The translations under genes were made by a program, and so were the position numbers. The notes below the pieces were generated by a model. That model did no database searches and was not told the origin of the DNA. It saw only the letters and a list, made by a program, of their open reading frames with translations. Positions 34,763-42,829 of a DNA stretch of 64,000 nucleotides are shown here, piece by piece. Position 1 is the first letter of the stretch. Every line of letters starts with the position of its first letter. The stretch comes from Butyrivibrio sp. WCD3002. Its GTDB lineage: Bacteria; Bacillota; Clostridia; Lachnospirales; Lachnospiraceae. The stretch spans positions 1-64,000 of the forward strand of contig NZ_AUJO01000004.1 in assembly GCF_000424265.1 (NCBI RefSeq), given 5' to 3'.

Positions 34763-35338
34763 TTATTCTTGAATAATTGACTTATTCTTTGCTCTTACCA
34801 AAGTTGCTTTACTAATTCCCGTCATAGCTGTTACTTGAGAATAACTATGATCAATAAGTAGCTCTAATGCATGTTCTATCTGTGCAGCAGTATATTTCCT
34901 AGGTCTTCCTTCATGGAAATCCGGATGTTTCCTAGCAATAGCCCTACCCTCTTGAGTTCTTTCCACAATCATATCTCGTTCAAACTCTGCAAAAGCAAAC
35001 ATAATTGTACATATTAGCTTTCCTGTAGGAGTATCATCCATTTTCCCCATGTTAAGTACATTTACAGATATGCCCCTGTTTATTAGCATTTGAATGAATT
35101 TAGAACCTTCAGCCGCACTTCTAGCTACACGATCCAACTTTGTAACAACTAAGGTATCACCAGGAATAAGTTTGCATATAAGCTTTTCAAACTCTGGACG
35201 ATTTGTTGTTGAGCCTGTAAATGTATCTTTATATATTACAGAAGCTCCTGCTTGCCTTAATGATAATTCCTGCGCTTCTAAGCTATTCCCATCTTTCGCC
35301 TGAGCCTTAGTACTAACTCTTGCATATCCATATATCAA
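34763..35338 (-). CDS. Small serine recombinase (resolvase/invertase family)
   Basis: This 191-aa protein has the resolvase catalytic start YARVSTKAQ (Ser near residue 9), [11 protein letters not shown], and the conserved [14 protein letters not shown] helix. A C-terminal helix-turn-helix follows ([18 protein letters not shown]). The start is TTG 35338, five bases after GGAGGAG. It is the first gene of the hsd operon. Such enzymes often invert hsdS segments, but no second hsdS or flanking inverted repeats are visible, so it may act as a regulator or resolvase. Confidence 0.88.
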   Translation of the reverse strand: MIYGYARVSTKAQAKDGNSLEAQELSLRQAGASVIYKDTFTGSTTNRPEFEKLICKLIPGDTLVVTKLDRVARSAAEGSKFIQMLINRGISVNVLNMGKMDDTPTGKLICTIMFAFAEFERDMIVERTQEGRAIARKHPDFHEGRPRKYTAAQIEHALELLIDHSYSQVTAMTGISKATLVRAKNKSIIQE

Positions 35339-35365
35339 TTTTTCTCCTCCTTACAAAAACAGACC

Positions 35366-35399
35366 CAAAATATGACATCATTAATGATACCATATTTTG
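35366..35399. promoter_or_regulatory. Composite dyad upstream of resolvase-hsd operon
   Basis: The outer arms CAAAATATG/CATATTTTG and the inner palindrome ATCATTAATGAT share one centre of symmetry (34 bp in all). The site lies 28-60 bp before the resolvase start. It looks like an operator or the resolvase's own binding site. Confidence 0.6.
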
Positions 35400-35597
35400 A
35401 GTCCGATAAATTGCCCATACTATGCGCTTTTTATATCAGTTTCATAACTTTTAAGTTATGAGACATCTATACATTTTTGTTAACATATCCGCAGATATTA
35501 ATTTCTAAATTTTATAGTTGAAGGCAATCCTGCTTCCTGCAGCATTTTTGAATATACCCTCTTTTTGTTTTTAAAAATACAGTATTGTTACTCTTTT

Positions 35598-36107
35598 TTA
35601 TTCCCACAAAAATCCCGCTTTATACTCTATTTCAGCTAAAGCACCTATTCCTATAGATCGTAGCTGTGCTACCCCATTTAGTCCTAGCCCCTTTAGTGCT
35701 TGCAGAGTGGTTATATTTTGCCTGACAAGAGCATAATAAACTCTATTAGATAGTTCCAGATCTTCAAGAGTCTCAATGGTATAAGTTGTACCCTTATCCC
35801 AAAACAAAGCACCAAATTGACGCTTAGAACCTATAATCTTAAGTATACGTTTTATAGTGTAATGTATGTTTTGCTTTGAAACCACGTAGTATTCTGCAAT
35901 ATCTTTAAACGTCTTTCCCTCAACATAGCGACGCTGAATCAATTCCTTTTGTTCTTCAGTAAGATCATCTAACATTTTCAAAAGAATAGAGTTTGTCTCT
36001 TGAGATATCGAAGTAGGTAATTCTTCCTTGCCCTGCTCTTTGCAGATATCTCTTAAGAGATTTAGCGGGTATTCATATTTTGGAGAAGAGTTTGCTTTTT
36101 TAGTCAT
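35598..36107 (-). CDS. Sigma-70 region 4-like protein fused to an alpha-CTD-like domain
   Basis: The first ~100 residues include a helix-turn-helix like sigma-70 region 4 (TEEQKELIQRRYVEGKTFKD, then YYVVSKQNIHYTIKRILKII). The last ~60 residues (LEDLELSNRVYYALVRQNIT, then GLGLNGVAQLRSIGIGALAEI) resemble the helix-hairpin-helix C-terminal domain of the RNA polymerase alpha subunit. The combination suggests a promoter-binding transcription factor of the element. Regions 2 and 3 of sigma are absent. A TATAAT lies only six bases before the ATG and there is no ribosome site, so the mRNA may be leaderless. Confidence 0.7.
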   Translation of the reverse strand: MTKKANSSPKYEYPLNLLRDICKEQGKEELPTSISQETNSILLKMLDDLTEEQKELIQRRYVEGKTFKDIAEYYVVSKQNIHYTIKRILKIIGSKRQFGALFWDKGTTYTIETLEDLELSNRVYYALVRQNITTLQALKGLGLNGVAQLRSIGIGALAEIEYKAGFLWE

Positions 36108-36128
36108 GACAACATTATATCATCTAAT

Positions 36129-36244
36129 GCCACGCTTTACATGGGATAACGCCATATGATATGGTGCACCGGGCAGGGTTATCATTATGCCCTGCCCGAC
36201 CACTGCCCTGATCACATGGCGCAGGGTCACATGTCAAGCGTGGC
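36129..36244. repeat. Multi-stem palindromic region
   Basis: The outer arms GCCACGCTTTACATG and CATGTCAAGCGTGGC match at 14 of 15 positions. Inside are CCATAT/ATATGG, GGTGCACC, and the strong hairpin GGGCAGGG/CCCTGCCC (36171-36198), plus CCCTG/CAGGG. It overlaps the end of the 98-aa gene and reaches the promoter of the sigma-like gene. It could form a cruciform or a branched RNA. Confidence 0.65.
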
Positions 36245-36523
36245 TTTTTCTTTTATAAGCTGTTCTTCTTTATAAAAGCAACATTTAGCCTTGTAAAATG
36301 AGGGCTTTCCATTCTGCGTATTTTTTGCTTTCCATATACTGCAGGTTATTCCCTTCTCACCATCTTTTATCTTATATATCACGCCTTTCTCAGCACCGAT
36401 CTTATCCCATTCACTCTTACAATGAAGAGGTATATATCCTTGATCTATAAATTCCGCTATCTCAAGTTCAGAAAATACCCCATGCTCCAGAGCAGCATTA
36501 GCAATAAGTTGCAGATTATTCAT
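36227..36523 (-). CDS. Unknown 98-aa protein of the IME
   Basis: I do not recognise a family with certainty. The N-terminal half is helical (LIANAALEHGVFSELEIAEF). The C-terminal half has a strand-rich pattern with three cysteines and many lysines. Similar short proteins commonly accompany DUF5688 genes in clostridial elements, which is all that context suggests. The start is ATG 36523 with AAGGGAG upstream; the frame extends to a TTG at 36541. It ends inside the multi-stem palindrome. Confidence 0.65.
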   Translation of the reverse strand: MNNLQLIANAALEHGVFSELEIAEFIDQGYIPLHCKSEWDKIGAEKGVIYKIKDGEKGITCSIWKAKNTQNGKPSFYKAKCCFYKEEQLIKEKATLDM

Positions 36524-36588
36524 CAAAAGTTCTCCCTTCAAAAATAAATCTCTCTGATAACAACATCGTTACCAGAGGGATTGTTGTA

Positions 36589-37494
36589 TTAAGCAGCTGT
36601 TCTCAGACCTTCCTCGATACTATATACATATGCATGATCGGCCAATCTGTCCTCTAATGACACCTGCGTAGAATTTACTTCATTTATCATCATCTTAAGC
36701 CCCTTGCTGTCAAAGCCCAGATTCATCGGAAGTATGATTACTTCGTGTACAGAAGATGGGATGACATAAAACTCTCCGCCAAGTTTTTCATATATATTAT
36801 TCATCATTTCCGTATCCAACAGAGCTGAGGCTCCATGCAATTTGGATTTATTACTTAATACATACATTCCACTGTCTTCAGGCATTATGTCTTCAAAATC
36901 TCCACCTATCATCCTGCTGAGTACTTCAAACATTGACTGGAAAGTACTCTGCTCTATCACTGGAAGATTTTTAAGGGCTGTCTTATGTAATTCCTCTGTT
37001 GTTACTCCCCAGCTTCTCATGATACTATTTGTTACCGCAACTCCGGCTGTACCGTCCTCGCTTCTGTCCAGTATCACATAATATTGAACAGCAAGATCCT
37101 CTATTACCATATGCGGTCTGTCCTTAAGCAATTCCTTATTCATTTCAAGCGATACCAGTCTCGGTACAATCCTGTCCATACAATACGCAAACTCATTCAG
37201 ACTCTCAACATCTAAATTATCAGGAGCTTCATTCTCAGTTCTCATATTTGCAATCTTCTGTAAGATAGTTCCCATATCCTCACCATCTCTATATTCTTCA
37301 TAAAATTTCTCAAGATAGATTGTAGGAGCTATATTACTGTCCACCTCCTTGATTGTAAGCCCTGTAAGTCTTAAAGAATTATTCTTTGTCACAACCTTAA
37401 TATCTACATCAGCATTAGAAAACCTCTCAGGTAAAAATTCTCTGATTCTACCTGCTATCTCATTTACAAATTCCTCAAACATCATGCTATTCAT
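36589..37494 (-). CDS. DUF5688 family protein
   Basis: This protein of about 301 aa matches the DUF5688 family common on Lachnospiraceae mobile elements. It starts with FEEFVNEIAGRIREFLP, then a conserved PTIYLEKFYEEYRDGED, and a C-terminal VIPSSVHEVIILPMN followed by MINEVNSTQVS. It is probably cytoplasmic and has no known enzymatic motif. ATG 37494 is chosen because GGAG lies nine bases upstream. The gene follows a very long imperfect inverted repeat that would form its 5' leader. Function is unknown. Confidence 0.8.
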   Translation of the reverse strand: MNSMMFEEFVNEIAGRIREFLPERFSNADVDIKVVTKNNSLRLTGLTIKEVDSNIAPTIYLEKFYEEYRDGEDMGTILQKIANMRTENEAPDNLDVESLNEFAYCMDRIVPRLVSLEMNKELLKDRPHMVIEDLAVQYYVILDRSEDGTAGVAVTNSIMRSWGVTTEELHKTALKNLPVIEQSTFQSMFEVLSRMIGGDFEDIMPEDSGMYVLSNKSKLHGASALLDTEMMNNIYEKLGGEFYVIPSSVHEVIILPMNLGFDSKGLKMMINEVNSTQVSLEDRLADHAYVYSIEEGLRTAA

Positions 37495-37540
37495 TATCAT
37501 TATCTCCTTTTCTATTAACTACTCTCTTAACTACTAAAAT

Positions 37541-37779
37541 GTTATTTAATTCAAGTGCCCCATCTGGGCCTCTGACACATATCATGGACATACCTCCTTG
37601 TGCAGTATTGGCAGTTGCTATGCCATACGACACCGCGCCATCAGAGGTTCTTGCAAGGGTTCGCTTGCGAACATCGCCTGCCCTTGCATGGTTCTCTGAT
37701 GGCGCGTAGTCTGGCAATAGCAGCTGCCTGCACAAGTGATATGTCCATGTGTCAGATGCCCAAAGGGCACTTGAATAAC
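37541..37779. repeat. Long imperfect inverted repeat (~110-bp arms)
   Basis: The two halves of this ~239-bp tract are near mirror images. The outer words are ATTCAAGTGCCC (37549) and GGGCACTTGAAT (37765). Then come CTGACACAT/ATGTGTCAG, CTTGTGCAG/CTGCACAAG and CGCGCCATCAGAG/CTCTGATGGCGCG, with GCAAGGG/CCCTTGC next to the centre. A small hairpin GTTCGC/GCGAAC sits at the tip. It lies upstream of the DUF5688 gene. It could be a structured leader RNA, a single-strand or replication origin, or a palindromic mini-element. Confidence 0.78.
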
Positions 37780-37917
37780 TTTCTCTGCTAACATTCCATA
37801 ATTAAAAATCCCTTATGCATAATGTCTGTAGCAAATGACTCCGGGATTGGATTTACATATACTATGTTGTAAATCTTTCCCTTGCAGATAACCCTAGCCC
37901 TCCTAAATATATGCATG
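37780..37917. other. Non-coding spacer
   Basis: These bases lie between the long inverted repeat and the terminator of the zinc-ribbon gene. I see no gene or clear signal apart from scattered short AT-rich words. Confidence 0.4.
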
Positions 37918-37945
37918 AAAAAAGCACCTACCCTCAGGTAGATGC
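37918..37945 (-). terminator. Terminator of the zinc-ribbon membrane gene
   Basis: On the minus strand a stem formed by GCATCTACC and GGTAGGTGC (one mismatch) is followed by six T (37918-37923), directly after the stop at 37965. Confidence 0.85.
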
Positions 37946-37964
37946 CTAAATAAAAAATACATTA

Positions 37965-38537
37965 CTAATGATACGTTATGATTACCTTTGCATCTGGACT
38001 AAAATATTTGTCTGAACTAAATGAAGCTTCTCCATTAATTGTTATACTTTCTATCGTATCTTCCTTTTTCAGCCACCCTGCATCGTCTAAGTCGATCTCT
38101 GTAATATTTGTAAACCCAGCACTTTTTAGTTGTTCTTCGACAACATGATATTTTTTTCCTTCCATATCACTAGATGCTTGCCCCACTTTAATTAGTCCCG
38201 CATCTATGTTATTCCTTTCAGCCACGTCGTCTGACATAGCCCACCAACGTAAATCAACAAATATTAAAACCAAAAGTATAGACAATATAATTAATGCAAA
38301 TATTGCTGCTTTATTCTGTCTCGCGTTCTCTCTATCTTTTCTTATTTCCTTCTCAACTGCAGCATCGTCAGTATATCTTTTATGGATATTTATATTATGT
38401 GTATAAACGCGTTCCCCATCATCAACCGAGAATTGGCTCCCACAAAAAGGACAAAAAAGAGTTTTCCTCCCCTGAATATCCATGTTTATTCCTGCTCCGC
38501 ATGAAGGACAACTTAACTTATCAATTTTATATGCCAT
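37965..38537 (-). CDS. Zinc-ribbon membrane protein with PASTA-like C-terminus
   Basis: This protein of about 190 aa starts with a zinc ribbon (CPSCGAGINM, then FCPFCGS), a charged linker and one membrane helix near 85-105 (AAIFALIILSILLVLIF). An external domain of ~80 residues then resembles a PASTA repeat (EEQLKSAGFTNITEIDL). The ribbon would be cytoplasmic. ATG 38537 follows GGAGGA by seven bases. It shares its zinc-ribbon-plus-helix design with the two larger proteins at 40651 and 42830. Function is unknown. Confidence 0.7.
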   Translation of the reverse strand: MAYKIDKLSCPSCGAGINMDIQGRKTLFCPFCGSQFSVDDGERVYTHNINIHKRYTDDAAVEKEIRKDRENARQNKAAIFALIILSILLVLIFVDLRWWAMSDDVAERNNIDAGLIKVGQASSDMEGKKYHVVEEQLKSAGFTNITEIDLDDAGWLKKEDTIESITINGEASFSSDKYFSPDAKVIITYH

Positions 38538-38596
38538 AAACGATTCCTCCAATCATGTGAAAACTTACGGCTTTTATGAATATTATAATTCCAGGA

Positions 38597-38931
38597 TTAA
38601 AAAGAATCAAAATCGTCCTGCGTGGCCAGAACATCATATTCGCAGTTATCATTACCACTCTCAACGTACCCTGTATGCGTTCTGCCATATCATTTAACAT
38701 AGGAATAGATTCTAAAGCGGTCTTACCATATATACCTCTAATACCTAGATTTGTATAGTTACCATTGCAATCCAATCCGTAAAACCTATTATCTCCTTCT
38801 GCAGCATCATAATAATATCGAGAATAACTATATGTAATGTTTAGCCACGCCTCAGCAGTTGGTGCAATCGCAAACATACCGGTTTTCTCGTCATATACGG
38901 CGTGACATGTTCCGCCTGCCATTATATGCAT
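38597..38931 (-). pseudogene. Frameshifted gene of unknown function
   Basis: The frame from 38931 codes a plausible protein start (GTCHAVYDEKTGMFAIAP, ending LNDMAERIQ). After ~38672 it turns into an unlikely hydrophobic tail that runs into the next gene. Shifting the frame there gives GYVESGNDNCEYDVLATQDD then FDSF and a stop at 38597-38599, an acidic and natural-looking end. The simplest reading is a one-base deletion near 38668-38673 in a gene of ~110 codons. A programmed frameshift or sequencing error is possible. The family is not recognised. Confidence 0.6.
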
Positions 38932-38942
38932 TATCGGTAACT

Positions 38943-39335
38943 CTATAGTTTTTCCTGTTGCCTTTCTAAAACATTAGTCGCATATTCATTCAGACTTTTA
39001 TTGAACATAATCGCTAATTCATCATATCTTTTTCTATCGTTTTCCCCAATTTCGTTATAGTAGCTGTCTAATTGATTTCTAAGTTCGAAGAAAACCATTC
39101 TGTCTTTTATTAGCCTGTACTGATCGTAATCAAGCTTTTCTTTAGAGTACAAGACGTAATATATCGCATATGCAAATGGAGCAGTGAAAAGCAACATTAC
39201 AAATACTCCGGTACCAGAACCAATAGTCAAAGAAAACAAAAGAAAAAATATATTGAATATAGTTATTGCACCGCCAACTACCAATACAAATTTCCTTACA
39301 GGATTGTCCATTGCTCTTTTTATACGTTCACTCAT
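38943..39335 (-). CDS. Two-helix membrane protein of unknown function
   Basis: A 130-aa protein with two adjacent hydrophobic helices near residues 15-65 (FVLVVGGAITIFNIFFLLF, then GVFVMLLFTAPFAYAIYYV). A charged helical cytoplasmic tail of ~65 residues follows. No known family is evident. It is the first gene of a minus-strand group with the frameshifted gene and the zinc-ribbon protein, divergent from the HEPN-nuclease gene. Confidence 0.6.
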   Translation of the reverse strand: MSERIKRAMDNPVRKFVLVVGGAITIFNIFFLLFSLTIGSGTGVFVMLLFTAPFAYAIYYVLYSKEKLDYDQYRLIKDRMVFFELRNQLDSYYNEIGENDRKRYDELAIMFNKSLNEYATNVLERQQEKL

Positions 39336-39538
39336 TGATTTTATACTCCTTCACTTGCTAGGTATAACTGTTATAAATCGAGCATATTCTATAACACAGA
39401 AATTTTAATTCGCAACTATACAGTTGTTATTGAAATAAATTTTCACACAAGTTGGGAAATAGCATTTTCTCTTTGTTCCCTATGTAATATTGAAATATAA
39501 TGATTGTTGTATGAAAAAAGCTGGGAGGTATAACATAG

Positions 39539-40420
39539 ATGTTTGATAGATGCTGTAGTACTGGTGCTCCAAAGATAAAATATAATATTATTCATAAACC
39601 CAAACCAATTATTTTATCAGAGTCTATGGATGAAAACATAAAAAATTTGCTTTGGTATGTTCCTAATATTAGCTCGTTTCAGTCCTTTAAAAATGAGTTG
39701 ATTGAAGACAAACTTTACAATGATTTTTCATTTTCCTTTATATTGCATGAAATGGGTATAGATGAAGATCAGGACGTTAAGCTGTTGGATTCGAAAACAG
39801 CAATAGACGATGATGATTGGAATTACTATTTGAATGAAATATGCTGTGACTGCCAAAAGGTGATTATTTCTGCAATTGCTAGCCAATCCAAGACGAATAA
39901 TCTATTGCGTTGTATAAGAAATTGCATAGCTCATGGTAGATTTGCTGTAATTGATGACAATTATTTTATTGGTTTTAACACTTCATCTGATGCACCTAAT
40001 AGTGCCAAGAAGGCAATTGTTAAGATTAAGCCTGAATTATTGCTAAATGCTCTTAAAAAGCTAATGTCCCCATACGGAAGAGAAATTCTAATAAAGCATG
40101 CTCTTAATAGGGTGGGATATGTTGTGTCAGAATCAGCAGCTTTTGATATGTTAGCTGAGAAAGACGGAAGAAAATTTGCGATCGAACTGAAGCAATTCAA
40201 GGGTAAGCGATATCTACATTTAAGTGATGTTGAAGATATTCTGAATAGGATGAGAAAGATGCCAGCTGATGTTGAACGAGTGCTATTCATTGATACATCC
40301 CAGGTAATAAAAGAAGTCAATGTCGAAGTTGCTAAAATTGATAATTTCCGTATTATTGATAGCTCACAGATAAAAAAATTATTGAATAATCCTCCGGAAG
40401 ATATTTTGTTGAAGAAATAA
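39539..40420 (+). CDS. HEPN-like domain fused to a restriction-endonuclease-like domain
   Basis: In this 293-aa protein the N-terminal ~170 residues contain RNCIAH (127-132), the R-x4-H motif of HEPN RNases, within a helical setting. The C-terminal ~115 residues resemble a PD-(D/E)xK nuclease: ILIKHALNRVGYVV, Asp203, then IELKQF with Glu216 and Lys218. HEPN domains cut RNA in many toxins and defence proteins, and the second fold usually cuts DNA. The gene stands alone, divergent from the 130-aa gene. It is probably a defence or toxin protein; the family is not identified. Confidence 0.65.
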   Translation: MFDRCCSTGAPKIKYNIIHKPKPIILSESMDENIKNLLWYVPNISSFQSFKNELIEDKLYNDFSFSFILHEMGIDEDQDVKLLDSKTAIDDDDWNYYLNEICCDCQKVIISAIASQSKTNNLLRCIRNCIAHGRFAVIDDNYFIGFNTSSDAPNSAKKAIVKIKPELLLNALKKLMSPYGREILIKHALNRVGYVVSESAAFDMLAEKDGRKFAIELKQFKGKRYLHLSDVEDILNRMRKMPADVERVLFIDTSQVIKEVNVEVAKIDNFRIIDSSQIKKLLNNPPEDILLKK

Positions 40421-40600
40421 AAAACTTCAACTTTTGTGCGCTATGAAATATAGCGATGAAACATTCAAAAAAATAACATTTAAACTTGAACCAATTATAT
40501 GAAACAGCTAAAGCATGAGGGAATAAGCATGTACGAGGAAACAACAATATAACTTATGGCATGTTGCAAATTAAATTATAATATGATAATATTCCTTCCG

Positions 40601-40629
40601 GTGGGGACCAAGGGGTCCCCATTTTTTTT
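40601..40629 (+). terminator. Strong terminator just upstream of the zinc-ribbon/TPR gene
   Basis: The stem GGGGACC/GGTCCCC (40603-40609 with 40614-40620) is followed by eight T. It lies 180 bp after the HEPN-nuclease stop and only ~22 bp before the next start. A TATAAT at 40577-40582 stands just upstream, so the hairpin may act as an attenuator. Confidence 0.85.
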
Positions 40630-40650
40630 GCAAATATTTAGAGGGTTGTT

Positions 40651-42525
40651 ATGGAGTACAGAGTTAAGTGTAACGTATGTGGAGAAGTTTTTTGTTATAC
40701 AGATCAAGATATTGCTAAGAATAAAAGCGCTTCAACAATGGAAGCTTTATCAGCAATAGGTTCGATTGCTGGGGCTCTTTCTGGCAACTGGGTTGCTGCT
40801 AGAGCAAATCAGGCAGAAGTTCATAATCAGGAAAGAAAGATTATAGATTTTGAACATTGTCCACATTGTCGATCTACTAATTTACATTTTATGACTGATG
40901 AGGAATGGAATGATTATCGCCAGAGCCAAAGCATAGCATCTGGAGCAGGATTTTCAATAAACTCTAATGCAACAGTTGAGACTTTGAAAAAAAGAGTGGA
41001 GCTGTTCCTCGAACAGAAAGAATGGACTAAAGCTGATTTATATTGCGAGCAGGCTTTGGATATGGAACCAGAAAATGGGGAATTATACTTTTTGAAATTG
41101 CTTGCTGATAAAAAAGTGGCCAATTTCATAGAATTAAAAGCATATAAGGACATATGTGATCATAAGTATTTTTCTTTAGCAAAAAAATATGGCAACGCAG
41201 ATGTTCAAGAAAAGATTGTGAAACTAGAATATGAGCTAAAAAAGATTGAATATGAAAATCTTATTAGTTCTATAGATGAGAATCGTTCTAGTCTAGAACT
41301 GGCAAAAACAGCATTAGCTCTTAAGTCTATGATTCCGTTTGAAGATGCTGAGAAATACTATCATGAATGTGATGAATTATGTACTCGTAAGAAAGAAGAA
41401 GAACGTCAGGCAACTCTTCAGAGTTATTATACAGATTTGAACAATGCTCGGACTATTGAGGAAGTTGAAGCAGCAAACGAAAAGATATTAGAGATATCCA
41501 CAGATTCAGAGAAAACATACTCACAGAAAGCATATCTCAATAAAAAAGAAGAAATAGAAAAGGCAATTGGCAAATCTGAAAAACAAAGAAAGGGCGTACT
41601 TGTTGCTTTAGGGATAATTAGTGCCATATTAGTGCTGGCATTTACAGTTATTATTCCGCTGGTTCAGTTTAATGTAGGATTTGCAGAAGCTAAATCACTG
41701 TATTCTTCAGGGGATTATAAAGGCGCAGATAACGCGTTGGACAAGCTTAGTATTACAGGTATAAACCAATATCGTAAGGCGGAAGTTTCCTACATGCGCG
41801 GCTTATGCAATGAGGCAACTGGTATTTCCGGCTATTCACATGCTATCAATTATTTCTTGGAAGCAGGTAATTATTCAGATGCGCAAGAAAAAGCCAAAGC
41901 ACTATCGTATGCATATGGGATTAACTATTGGGATAAAGGTGATTTCTATGGATCACAAACATGGTTCGAAAAAGCTGATGGATACAAAGATTCAGGTGAA
42001 TATCTAAGTAAAACGGAAGATCTTGTCTTGATGGACAAGGCAACAAACAAATTCTCTTTCAATGAATATAATGAAGGCTATGAATTGTTGAACCAGGTTT
42101 CTGTTTTAAAGGATGAAGCAGAAAAAATCCGTGCCTTCTACAAAACATATGAAAAATATACTGGTGATTGGGTTGTTGTTAGCCATGAGTATAAAGATGA
42201 GCTTTGGACTAGTGGAAAATGGTATAAAGACGATATTGATTTGAATGATACACGTCATGAAGGTACAGAAAATATTACATTCAAAGTAAATGTCAATATT
42301 GGAGTAGGAGAGCCAGAAGAATGTTTTACCCTCTATTGGGGAGATTGTGATAATGAGAAAGATCGTGAGATTAATGGGAGTATAGAAAATAATGTATTCA
42401 CAATGATTCCGAAGGATTCCCAAAATCCCAAAAAGCTAACATTTAATCTTGAGACTGGAGAATTGCTATTTGAGGATCCGACCGGGTTTGCTGAATGTGA
42501 TAAATATAAATACAAGAAAAAATAA
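40651..42525 (+). CDS. Zinc-ribbon, TPR-like, single-pass membrane protein
   Basis: In this 624-aa protein an N-terminal zinc-binding region (Cys7, Cys10, Cys15, then CPHC near 70) encloses a glycine/alanine-rich helix. Helical TPR-like repeats occupy ~110-300 (FLEQKEWTKADLYCEQALDM). One membrane helix lies near 312-336. An outside part has further TPR-like units (LYSSGDYKGADNALDKL) and a beta-rich end with GDWVVVSHEYKDE. The layout suggests a sensor or scaffold linking cytoplasm and surface. It is the first of four co-oriented genes. No enzymatic site is visible; function unknown. Confidence 0.7.
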   Translation: MEYRVKCNVCGEVFCYTDQDIAKNKSASTMEALSAIGSIAGALSGNWVAARANQAEVHNQERKIIDFEHCPHCRSTNLHFMTDEEWNDYRQSQSIASGAGFSINSNATVETLKKRVELFLEQKEWTKADLYCEQALDMEPENGELYFLKLLADKKVANFIELKAYKDICDHKYFSLAKKYGNADVQEKIVKLEYELKKIEYENLISSIDENRSSLELAKTALALKSMIPFEDAEKYYHECDELCTRKKEEERQATLQSYYTDLNNARTIEEVEAANEKILEISTDSEKTYSQKAYLNKKEEIEKAIGKSEKQRKGVLVALGIISAILVLAFTVIIPLVQFNVGFAEAKSLYSSGDYKGADNALDKLSITGINQYRKAEVSYMRGLCNEATGISGYSHAINYFLEAGNYSDAQEKAKALSYAYGINYWDKGDFYGSQTWFEKADGYKDSGEYLSKTEDLVLMDKATNKFSFNEYNEGYELLNQVSVLKDEAEKIRAFYKTYEKYTGDWVVVSHEYKDELWTSGKWYKDDIDLNDTRHEGTENITFKVNVNIGVGEPEECFTLYWGDCDNEKDREINGSIENNVFTMIPKDSQNPKKLTFNLETGELLFEDPTGFAECDKYKYKKK

Positions 42526-42621
42526 AATATTGTTCACACTTTGAGTAGTCACTAAGTCAAACTGAATAAAAAGAATAGTATATAGTCATAGTGTTCAGGA
42601 ATAATGAGGAAGGGAACGGTA

Positions 42622-42804
42622 ATGAGATACATAGATATTGAACGACTCAGAAGTGATATAGAATCTGAGTGTATAGGAGCATTTTTAGGTGGCGGCTTTG
42701 GCGCTGCATTAGTAGAAGCTGGAGATGTTAAAACCGCATCTGTAGAAGATTTATTAGAAATGGCTGAGAAGTTTGGAATAGATATTTCAAAATATATTCA
42801 GTAG
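42622..42804 (+). CDS. Small conserved-looking protein (60 aa)
   Basis: The start at ATG 42622 has AGGAAGGGA upstream; an earlier ATG at 42604 lies inside that ribosome site. The protein has a glycine-rich centre (GAFLGGGFGAALVEAGDV) and a helical end (VEDLLEMAEKFGID). It is not a typical membrane or DNA-binding peptide. Lying between two large zinc-ribbon/TPR membrane proteins on the same strand, it is probably part of their operon. Function is unknown. Confidence 0.6.
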   Translation: MRYIDIERLRSDIESECIGAFLGGGFGAALVEAGDVKTASVEDLLEMAEKFGIDISKYIQ

Positions 42805-42829
42805 TCATTATTTTGGGGAAGGACATGTT

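Noticed and set aside
37487-37735. 82-aa minus-strand open frame
   Set aside because: It lies across the long inverted repeat; its codons are dictated by the palindrome and no ribosome site is seen.
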